From Micrococcales bacterium (GTDB lineage Bacteria; Actinomycetota; Actinomycetes; S36-B12; UBA5976), in NCBI GenBank assembly GCA_024640585.1, contig JAHEEQ010000034.1, forward strand, positions 21,911-30,564: a DNA stretch of 8,654 bases, written 5' to 3'. The position numbers and the translations under genes were made by a program. Positions within the stretch are counted from its first letter, which is position 1; the number at the start of each line of letters is the position of its first letter. Below, piece by piece: positions 1 through 5,942 of this stretch. The notes under the pieces are model-generated. The model did not search any database. It had not been told where the DNA came from and saw only the letters and a list, made by a program, of their open reading frames with translations.

Positions 1-1
1 C

Positions 2-883
2 GCATTCTGTAGCGCAACCAAAGCCAATCGTTTAAAGCTACATCGACTTCCATACAACCCGTTAAGTTTGTATGGCGACATGCCAATGTTGCCGTTGCAC
101 ATTGCAACAGGTTTTACTGAAACGATGGCTAAAGCATTTGGCCTTGGACAGAAGCAGCAACTTCGCTTGAGAAAGCTGATCCTTGATGCATACGAAGGGG
201 CTGGAATTGTGTTGGCTGATAGCGCCACTTGGAAAAATCCCGCTCCAACACTGGCTACAGTTTGGGAGCTATTTCTTCAGCAAGATAAGGTTGAAGAGGA
301 TTCTTTATATGCAGCACTGGACAGTTTGGTCTCCTATCAAATTTTCGAACCGAATGCTCAGATGGTGCAGTCACTGTATGACATGCTTGATGATGTAACA
401 GTGATTGAACTGGCAGGCTACTCACCTCAGATTCAAAACTTGGTAGTAGCCTTAACTCTCGATCTGTTCTATTCTCAGATGCAAAAAAGAGGAAAACCTA
501 CTGTTAAAGGCGACTTTCGACAAATCACGAAAATGGTCCTCGTTGATGAAGCTGATAACTTCATGAAGGAAGACTTCCGTAGCTTGCGGAAAATCTTGAA
601 AGAAGGTCGTGAATATGGCGTTGGTGTGATTCTGTCAACTCAAGACATAACGCACTTTAAGACCGGAGAAAACAATTACGCTTCGTACATCTTGACGTGG
701 GTTGTTCACCGTGTTGCTGAGATTAAAAATGCTGACATCAAGGCAATTTTTAACAAAGACGATAAGACAGAGCAGGAAGGTCTTATGGAGACTATCCGTC
801 GACTTGAAAAGCACTACAGCCTTTATATCGACGGAGATAAGCATGTTCGAAAGATGCGAGACAAGGCGTTTTGGGAGCTCTAA
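2..883 (+). CDS. dptH: DptH-like phosphorothioation-dependent restriction ATPase, C-terminal fragment
   Basis: This is the last 293 codons of a gene that enters from the left edge. The frame is open from base 2, so the TTG at 68 and the ATG at 80 are internal codons, not starts. The fragment has the end of a HerA/FtsK-like P-loop ATPase: a Walker B strand KMVLVDEADNF (fragment residues about 177-187), an upstream strand VTVIELAGY (about 132-140), and a sensor-like VILSTQDITHF (about 209-219). The Walker A motif must lie off the window. In the DptFGH (DndFGH) family, DptH is the large ATPase subunit that, with DptF and DptG, damages DNA lacking phosphorothioate marks. The assignment rests on the ATPase tail plus its position converging on dndBCDE; dptF and dptG would be expected further left. 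A different HerA-type defence ATPase is the main alternative. Confidence 0.82.
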   Translation, partial: AFCSATKANRLKLHRLPYNPLSLYGDMPMLPLHIATGFTETMAKAFGLGQKQQLRLRKLILDAYEGAGIVLADSATWKNPAPTLATVWELFLQQDKVEEDSLYAALDSLVSYQIFEPNAQMVQSLYDMLDDVTVIELAGYSPQIQNLVVALTLDLFYSQMQKRGKPTVKGDFRQITKMVLVDEADNFMKEDFRSLRKILKEGREYGVGVILSTQDITHFKTGENNYASYILTWVVHRVAEIKNADIKAIFNKDDKTEQEGLMETIRRLEKHYSLYIDGDKHVRKMRDKAFWEL

Positions 884-884
884 T

Positions 885-902
885 AGAAGAGCCACGGCTT
901 CT
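885..902. terminator. Weak imperfect inverted repeat between convergent dptH and dndE
   Basis: The 20 bp between the two convergent stop codons contain AGAA-(GA)-GCC-AC-GGC-TTCT, a 7-bp stem with a 2-base bulge and too tight a loop, so the innermost pair must open. There is no T-run on either side. It could act as a weak bidirectional terminator, but that is inference from its position only. If it does not, transcripts from both sides run into the opposite gene. Confidence 0.25.
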
Positions 903-903
903 C

Positions 904-1275
904 CTAGGCGGCAAGCCTGATAAGGTCTTCAACTTTCAGCAGCTTCGGATTCCCTGACATGTAGGAAATTCCGCGATGCAAATGCAGCCGGAAATATCGT
1001 GTCAGGGATTCTTTGTTAAGTGAAATCCCTGCGTTATGTGCCCTTAGTTTGATCAAGGCTAGATAAATTTCTTCATCACCTCCAGTGAAGGTTTTCCAAG
1101 TCATCTCAATTGAACTGTCTGATGGAATATCTTCGTTTGGAGGTTCTGAATTTTCGTTCAAAGAAATGCACAGAGCCCATCGGCACAAAGTATTCCAGTT
1201 TTGTATGCCTGTTCTTCGTTTGAGAGTGATCAGCTGAACTTTTCCTTTTTCGGAAACTCGTACGGTATCAATCAT
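904..1275 (-). CDS. dndE: DNA sulfur modification protein DndE
   Basis: This 123-residue protein matches the usual DndE length and its place as the last gene of the dndBCDE set. Recognisable family stretches are RTGIQNWNTLCRWALCISL (residues 21-39) and the basic HLHRGISYM (98-106). DndE proteins are small helical DNA-binding proteins; the E. coli B7A member was reported as a tetramer that binds nicked double-stranded DNA through a lysine-rich surface. Together with DndC and DndD it forms the machinery that inserts sulfur into the DNA backbone, though its exact step is not settled. The ATG overlaps the dndD stop in an ATGA junction. A strong AAGGAGG ribosome binding site (plus-strand 1280-1286) lies inside the end of dndD, so this start is secure and DndE may be translated efficiently in its own right. 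Confidence 0.93.
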   Translation of the reverse strand: MIDTVRVSEKGKVQLITLKRRTGIQNWNTLCRWALCISLNENSEPPNEDIPSDSSIEMTWKTFTGGDEEIYLALIKLRAHNAGISLNKESLTRYFRLHLHRGISYMSGNPKLLKVEDLIRLAA

Positions 1276-3251
1276 GCAACCTCCTTCGAGTATTCGAAAT
1301 AGCCTTTAACAATTTCTGAGGACTGTTTTCGATCATCGTATTCAATTAAGTACTGATGCGAAATGTGTTTTTTTAGTGTGCGGTGGTAAGAGCCGATGAT
1401 CTCTTCGTCTGTTGATAGCAATATGACTTGTTCTCCGGCGTAAGGGAAGTAGTTCTGTACAAATGATTTGCGATGACTGCTATCCAGTCGTCCAAGTGGT
1501 GTATCAATCACGGTTGGCAACTTTCGTCCTGAAGCCTGTGCAAGAGCCCATAAGACTGCAACAGCTAGTAGTTGTCTTTCACCTGCGGATAATTTTGATG
1601 CTGGTACGGCACCTTCCCCGACGATTTTTATCGTTAACATGAAGGTGTCGGGACAAATTGAAATCGAGCTGACAAATGATTTTTTTCTCAGAAGAATTTC
1701 AAAGCCTTCACGAATCAGTTTTTGTAAATTCGCGATGTGTTTGTTTCTTATCTTTTCCTCAAAATTTGCGAGAACTTGACGTCCACGAACTAGTTGTTCA
1801 TGCATTTTGATGAGATGTTTTTCTTCAGCTTCATTTTTCCGAATTTCGTCTGAAGCTGTATGGAATTGCTTAGTTGACGATTCGAGATCTCTTTTGACTC
1901 TATCGATTTGGTCTTGATACCCATCACGCTTGGACTCATGAGATCTGATCTCATCTTCTGTTAATTTAATTTCTATGAATAGAGGTTCAAGCTTAACGGC
2001 GTCTGGGACGGCAAGAAGTTGACGTTCAATTTGATCGAGTTCTGTTTGAAATTTTCCTAACTCTAGCAATTGCTTTAAGGCGATTGAACGGTTGTGAGTG
2101 CCTTCAGTCCTGGTTCTGAAAATACTCTCTTTGGAAAAGTTGATTTCTGGCCTGGAGTCATCATCATTTTGAATTTCGATCAAAGTCGAGTGAATTTTTC
2201 TTAGAAATTCAATTTGCGATTCGGAAAATTCTGTGCGTCCAGAAAGCTCACTGATAACACTAGAGCTAAATGATGAAAGCGCGTCTTGAACAACTTCCTT
2301 TTGATCGAGTGTGAGACCATTTCTGGCCAATGCTTCTAATTGTTTGACCATCCCTTCAAGTAAAGTTAAAGGTAGATTCGAAGAGGCAAGTTCTATTAAC
2401 TCTGTTCGTTTGCTTGATACAAGTGATAGCAACTCATTTTGACGTTGAACAAGTAAGTCACGTTGCTCGAAAAGATCGCCACCTTGCTGCTTTAATTGCG
2501 ACCGGAGCGTTTCTAGTTGTGATTGCAGACCACTTAGTTTGGCCAAAATTTCCGACATCTCGTGATCTAAGCTTTGCTGTTGATCAGTAAGTACTGTGAC
2601 TTTTTCATTCAAGCGCAAAATCTTTTCTTTATGTTCCTCACTGACACCCTCTACCTTGAGTCGACGATCAAGGGTTTGCAGTGTTTTGGATAGATCAGTC
2701 ACAAGATCTAATCCCAGTAATGAATTTAGTCCTGTACGAATTAGTTCGCTGCAACGTGCAGGTTGAGCCAATGACTCAATTCGTTCACCGTCGAAGAAAA
2801 ACAAATCAGAAAGTTGGCTTGGGAAGAATGTCTCTGAGAGTTCCGGCCAGCGCTCAGAAAGCTCTAAGTCAAGCTCTCCATTTTTGAATACTTGAACAGT
2901 ATCGGCTGATGCTCCGTGAGTCTTTAAAGACCACGTTCTAACAACTTCAAACTGCTGTTGTCGCCCCCTTCGCTTCGTAATAAAGGAAACACTGACTGAT
3001 GCAGAGTCTTGAAGGTTCCGACGATTCACCGAATTTGTTAGGAAGTCTAGGTATGCAGTTTTGTTTTTGCCGAGAAATTTTGCAAATTTTCCGAATAATG
3101 CAAACTGGATCCCTTCAAGTAGTGTTGTCTTTCCAGAGCCGTTCAATGCTCCTATCAAGATGATTGGGCGGTCTGGTTTGGGCGTGATATCGATTTCATG
3201 TCGTCCGGCGTAAATACCGAAGTTGTGAAGGGCTAGTTTTGTAAGAATCAT
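1272..3251 (-). CDS. dndD: DNA sulfur modification protein DndD, SMC/Rad50-like ATPase
   Basis: This 659-residue protein has the split ATPase layout of the SMC/Rad50/RecN group. The N-terminal lobe carries Walker A GALNGSGKT (residues 34-42) and FFFDGERIESLA (151-162), typical of DndD. Residues about 200-270 and 400-510 are Glu/Lys/Gln-rich and heptad-like, consistent with an antiparallel coiled coil. The C-terminal lobe has the signature KLSAGERQ (553-560), Walker B and D-loop LPTVIDTPLGRLDSSHR (578-594), and LLSTDEE (611-617). No CxxC zinc hook is present at the turn of the coiled coil. In the family, DndD hydrolyses ATP and acts with DndC and DndE, probably altering DNA structure during sulfur insertion. 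Start and stop overlap dndC and dndE by 4 bp each (ATGA), indicating translational coupling. All ATPase motifs look intact. Confidence 0.95.
   Translation of the reverse strand: MILTKLALHNFGIYAGRHEIDITPKPDRPIILIGALNGSGKTTLLEGIQFALFGKFAKFLGKNKTAYLDFLTNSVNRRNLQDSASVSVSFITKRRGRQQQFEVVRTWSLKTHGASADTVQVFKNGELDLELSERWPELSETFFPSQLSDLFFFDGERIESLAQPARCSELIRTGLNSLLGLDLVTDLSKTLQTLDRRLKVEGVSEEHKEKILRLNEKVTVLTDQQQSLDHEMSEILAKLSGLQSQLETLRSQLKQQGGDLFEQRDLLVQRQNELLSLVSSKRTELIELASSNLPLTLLEGMVKQLEALARNGLTLDQKEVVQDALSSFSSSVISELSGRTEFSESQIEFLRKIHSTLIEIQNDDDSRPEINFSKESIFRTRTEGTHNRSIALKQLLELGKFQTELDQIERQLLAVPDAVKLEPLFIEIKLTEDEIRSHESKRDGYQDQIDRVKRDLESSTKQFHTASDEIRKNEAEEKHLIKMHEQLVRGRQVLANFEEKIRNKHIANLQKLIREGFEILLRKKSFVSSISICPDTFMLTIKIVGEGAVPASKLSAGERQLLAVAVLWALAQASGRKLPTVIDTPLGRLDSSHRKSFVQNYFPYAGEQVILLSTDEEIIGSYHRTLKKHISHQYLIEYDDRKQSSEIVKGYFEYSKEVA
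1280..1286 (-). promoter_or_regulatory. Strong ribosome binding site of dndE
   Basis: The minus strand reads AAGGAGG, then four bases, then the dndE ATG. It is the best Shine-Dalgarno match in the window and lies inside the last codons of dndD. It fixes the dndE start and suggests a higher translation rate than for dndD, whose own start has no clear site. Confidence 0.8.
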
Positions 3252-4762
3252 TTAACGATCTCGTCTTCGGGGTCAATTTCAGCTAAGTCACTCAGCTCAT
3301 CTTCAGAAGAAACTTCTGAGTAGGTATAAATCTGGTCTGTGTGACTCAACTTAAATTCAAGTGCTTCTTCTGCATTTATGAATGCGTGTTGCTTTAAGGT
3401 TTTTTCTAACGATTCGAAAATTCCGTGCCTCCGATAAGCGCCACGATAGTTTTGTTCTGTATGAAGCATTTCTCGCAACATTTGGTAATGAATGCCATCC
3501 GGGTCATCTTCGCTAGATGCAAGTTCTTTCAAGATGTCCAAGTCCTCTTTAGAAAAGAGTGGCTTTTCATCAGAGTCAGTAGCTGGATATTTCTTTCCTG
3601 TTGCAAGTTTGAAAATTCTAGGAAGGCTATCCTCGATTTCATGTTTTTCGTCAACCCAAATTCGCCGAATTTCTTCAAGTTCTTCGAGTGAGATTAGTTC
3701 GAAATTTTCCAAACCATGCGGAGCATCTTTTCTGATTTGACTTTGAGCTTTTAAAAGCTCAAGCAACAGCTCCTCTCGATAGGACTGCTTATATGGTCCA
3801 TGGATGAGGCCAGGACCTTCTTTCTTTTGATAAACCGTTAAAGTGCGGTCCATCCTTCTGAAGTCGCGATTCACAAAATCGTCGGACGTACTCAATTTAT
3901 TTTCACGCAGTTGAGCCAGTGGGATCATCCACTTCTTATCTTCATCGTTTTGAATCATCGCCATCATCGATTTGTCTTTATCGACCATCGTGCAGACAAA
4001 GCATCCGAAGCGACTGTCTCCACAACTCGGCGTTGTGCTATCAACGACTAAGGGGCACTCTGCGTCTGGTGTAGCACCTTTATATAGATGAAACAACTCG
4101 ATATTGCTGTGATCCCAAGCGTTTTCGTTTTCAATCAAGTATTCCCAAACGTCATCGCTACTCCAATCCGCGATAGGGGGGAAGATCCAGACTCTATCAA
4201 GACGAGGATCAGAGTTTCTACTAAGAAGCTCACGCGTGCTACCTTCGTGTCGCTCCATAACCTTCTTACGTGCTTGGCTTTCGCCTGAGCGTGTGCCGAG
4301 GAAAAGAATTGCTTCTCCACGTTCGGTCGCTACATTACGAACAAAGTCAGTAGACGCATTTATCTTTAATCGACTAGTGCACCATCTAAATTTTGGTCGT
4401 GGTGCTGGATAGCCTTTGCCAATTAAGTTCACCCAAAATCTATCCTCTAGTTTTGGGACCAATCGACGAGCTTCTATGTTCATCTTGCCTTTTTGAGAGG
4501 CAACATTAATTTTTGATAGTGATAGTTGTACCCAGCGAGCGACAACTGGATTCTCAACAAGTGTGTCTGTTGAAATTACATAGATTTTCTTTGTGCGCTC
4601 ATCTACTGGTATGGATTCAACTGCGCGCCAAACAAGCTGCAATACAGTTGTCGAGTCTTTGCCTCCGCTGTAGCCAATGATCCACGGTAATTCATCGGCA
4701 CGATATAAATCAGCAATGTTTTTTGTTGCTGAGTTAATTTTCACTGAAAGGTTAGATGCCAT
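3248..4762 (-). CDS. dndC: DNA sulfur modification protein DndC (PP-loop, Fe-S sulfurtransferase)
   Basis: This 504-residue protein belongs to the PAPS reductase/ATP pyrophosphatase (PP-loop) superfamily. The nucleotide-binding motif is YSGGKDST (residues 31-38). A second conserved block runs through FRWCTSRLK (125-133) and FLGTRSGES (154-162). Cysteines at 128, 236, 247, 254 and 257 (the last two in GCFVCT) are the likely Fe-S cluster ligands and sulfur relay sites; which ones bind the cluster is inferred. DndC receives sulfur from a cysteine desulfurase (DndA or IscS) and activates the DNA backbone with ATP. The last 28 residues or so are strongly acidic, which may be a contact surface for a partner. 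It lies 4 bp after dndB and overlaps dndD by 4 bp. The ATG at 4762 leaves the PP-loop about 30 residues from the N-terminus; only a weak GAG-type ribosome site precedes it. Confidence 0.96.
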   Translation of the reverse strand: MASNLSVKINSATKNIADLYRADELPWIIGYSGGKDSTTVLQLVWRAVESIPVDERTKKIYVISTDTLVENPVVARWVQLSLSKINVASQKGKMNIEARRLVPKLEDRFWVNLIGKGYPAPRPKFRWCTSRLKINASTDFVRNVATERGEAILFLGTRSGESQARKKVMERHEGSTRELLSRNSDPRLDRVWIFPPIADWSSDDVWEYLIENENAWDHSNIELFHLYKGATPDAECPLVVDSTTPSCGDSRFGCFVCTMVDKDKSMMAMIQNDEDKKWMIPLAQLRENKLSTSDDFVNRDFRRMDRTLTVYQKKEGPGLIHGPYKQSYREELLLELLKAQSQIRKDAPHGLENFELISLEELEEIRRIWVDEKHEIEDSLPRIFKLATGKKYPATDSDEKPLFSKEDLDILKELASSEDDPDGIHYQMLREMLHTEQNYRGAYRRHGIFESLEKTLKQHAFINAEEALEFKLSHTDQIYTYSEVSSEDELSDLAEIDPEDEIVK

Positions 4763-4766
4763 CTTT

Positions 4767-5864
4767 TTAATCTCTCATTGCTTTTCTTGATTTGTTGAAG
4801 GATGCATCGGCTTTTCGTTCATCAGGAGAAAGTTCTATTCCGATGGACTTCTTGATAAATGCGGATGCCAAAATTACGCTATTGGTTGCTTTATTCAGGC
4901 GGCCTCCTAGCATTACTCGCCCCTCCCAGTCTTTGGCATTAGCCCTAGACCAGTTAATTTTTTTTAAATTTGTTAGAGCCGAATAGTCAGCTTTATGTCC
5001 AGAGTTAAGGGCTGCACCAACTCTCCCAAATGCTTGTAGTAAGACTCCATGAGAGTGAACAAAATCACGTCTGATTTCTCCAGCAGTCATCTTTGACTTG
5101 CGAACAAGTTGCCATTCGGGGATGTGTTTTGACAATTCATCCCAAAACTTGATTGCTTCGTTAGCTGCATCCTCTTGTGTCTTGTATTCCTTAAGACCAA
5201 GAAAATCTGAAGTAGCAGAGCACAGAGCGCTTAGTGTGAAAAGTTTTCGTGAACGTTCAGAAAGTGTGCTTCTTTCAAGTTCAACCATGCCACTAAATGC
5301 CTCTGATTTCAGGGCGACAAGTTTTCCGATTTTGGCTAAATCATTTCGTTGGTCGTAAAGTAGACCAAGTGATTTAGAAGGCCGAATTGCATGTCGATTC
5401 AGGTCCGCAAACATCTGCTGGCTTCTTGATAAGCCCTGGTCAACAAAGAAGACAACGGCGATTGTTTCATCGCTCAGCGTTTGGTCTTCTTTGATTGCTT
5501 GTTCAATGGCAGCGCGTCGATGTTGTCCGTCATTTATGATGAATTGGTTCTTCATGTCTACATGAAGAATTCCCATCCGATCATCGCTAACTTTGTTGCC
5601 TATGGGTGTAAAGCGAACATCACCGTTAATTGAGGCGGTAATAGCTGAGAAAACATAGTCATTTTTGTTTTCAAGGATGTACCTAGACATTTCCGGTATG
5701 CGACTTCTGTTCAGCGTTCTTTGCGCCCGTAATTCTGGAGTTAGCTCTTCGTCGTCAAAAAGAAATATCCTAGGAATGAGGCGCAGTGGGCACATAGATA
5801 TGTAGTACTCCCTGCCGGCCTGAACACCTCTTATGGATGGAAAAGTATACTCAAAATTTGACAT
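4767..5864 (-). CDS. dndB: DNA sulfur modification protein DndB, transcriptional repressor of the dnd operon
   Basis: This 365-residue protein carries the DGQHR motif, NDGQHRRAAIEQAI (residues 111-124), followed by DQGLSRSQQMFADLNRHAI (142-160), both hallmarks of the DndB/DGQHR family. In Salmonella enterica Cerro 87, DndB was shown to bind two regions of its promoter and repress itself and dndCDE, with Cys29 important for binding. Cys25 here, in ISMCPLRLIPR, is probably the equivalent residue. It is dispensable for modification but tunes its level. An in-frame TGA five codons upstream rules out a longer start, and no good Shine-Dalgarno precedes the ATG. Instead, a perfect 12-bp palindrome covers the start codon. 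As first gene of dndBCDE, its expression sets that of the whole operon. Confidence 0.94.
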   Translation of the reverse strand: MSNFEYTFPSIRGVQAGREYYISMCPLRLIPRIFLFDDEELTPELRAQRTLNRSRIPEMSRYILENKNDYVFSAITASINGDVRFTPIGNKVSDDRMGILHVDMKNQFIINDGQHRRAAIEQAIKEDQTLSDETIAVVFFVDQGLSRSQQMFADLNRHAIRPSKSLGLLYDQRNDLAKIGKLVALKSEAFSGMVELERSTLSERSRKLFTLSALCSATSDFLGLKEYKTQEDAANEAIKFWDELSKHIPEWQLVRKSKMTAGEIRRDFVHSHGVLLQAFGRVGAALNSGHKADYSALTNLKKINWSRANAKDWEGRVMLGGRLNKATNSVILASAFIKKSIGIELSPDERKADASFNKSRKAMRD

Positions 5865-5872
5865 ACGTATGT
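5861..5872. promoter_or_regulatory. 12-bp perfect palindrome over the dndB start codon, candidate operator
   Basis: ACATACGTATGT is a perfect palindrome that includes the dndB ATG (complement of 5862-5864). Its core TACGTA contains the TACG and CGTA half-sites reported for Salmonella DndB (TACG-N10-CGTA), but here they overlap instead of being 10 bp apart. An autoregulatory DndB operator is the simplest reading; bound protein would block transcription just downstream of the putative promoter. The function is inferred. Confidence 0.5.
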
Positions 5873-5885
5873 GGATTCAAGTTCG

Positions 5886-5911
5886 TTGTTTGTTATTTTA
5901 CACACAAACAA
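5886..5911. repeat. 8-bp inverted repeat with 10-bp spacer around the putative -10 box
   Basis: TTGTTTGT (5886-5893) and ACAAACAA (5904-5911) are exact complements separated by 10 bp. The spacer holds the TAAAAT hexamer read as the dndB -10 box. It is AT-rich, has no following T-run, and is therefore a better candidate for a dimeric protein-binding site than for a terminator. Confidence 0.45.
5895..5900 (-). promoter_or_regulatory. Putative -10 element of the dndBCDE promoter
   Basis: The minus strand reads TAAAAT, 30 bases upstream of the dndB ATG, which would give a short leader of about 20-25 nt. No recognisable -35 hexamer is found 16-18 bp upstream (CCTCAT at 17 bp), so the promoter is weak or the call is wrong. 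The 78-bp space is the only plausible place for a promoter between the methyltransferase gene and dndE. Readthrough from upstream is also possible because no terminator is seen. Confidence 0.35.
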
Positions 5912-5942
5912 TATCTCATGAGGATCTTAAAACCACATACTT

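Larger units (their letters stand above)
5867..5940. repeat. Widely spaced 8-bp inverted repeat spanning the dndB upstream region
   Basis: GTATGTGG (5867-5874) is matched by its exact complement CCACATAC (5933-5940). The left arm overlaps the palindrome at the dndB start and the right arm lies two bases from the methyltransferase stop codon. The arms are 66 bp apart, start to start, about six helical turns, and bracket the whole intergenic region. Two repressor-binding regions in the promoter are known for Salmonella DndB, so two sites with the same half-element would fit that arrangement. Confidence 0.45.

Noticed and set aside
68..883. A complete 271-residue protein starting at TTG 68
   Set aside because: The frame is open to the left edge and the residues before TTG continue a plausible ATPase sequence; the protein lacks a Walker A motif, so this is the tail of a larger gene.
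635..895. Minus-strand frame of 86 codons opposite the end of dptH
   Set aside because: Fully antisense to the conserved ATPase region, with no domain and a position outside the dnd operon.
1750..2650. Zinc hook (CxxC) at the turn of the DndD coiled coil, as in Rad50
   Set aside because: The region between the two coiled-coil stretches contains no cysteine at all.
3425..3740. Two overlapping plus-strand open frames opposite dndC
   Set aside because: Antisense to the acidic C-terminal part of dndC; they are rich in Ser and Phe as expected for shadows of Glu/Lys-rich coding sequence.
5852..5881. Exact match to the Salmonella DndB operator TACG-N10-CGTA
   Set aside because: TACG and CGTA are both present, but only overlapping as TACGTA; neither has its partner 10 bp away.
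5886..5911. Intrinsic terminator after the methyltransferase gene
   Set aside because: The stem is almost all A/T, the loop is 10 bases, and no T-run follows, so termination is unlikely.
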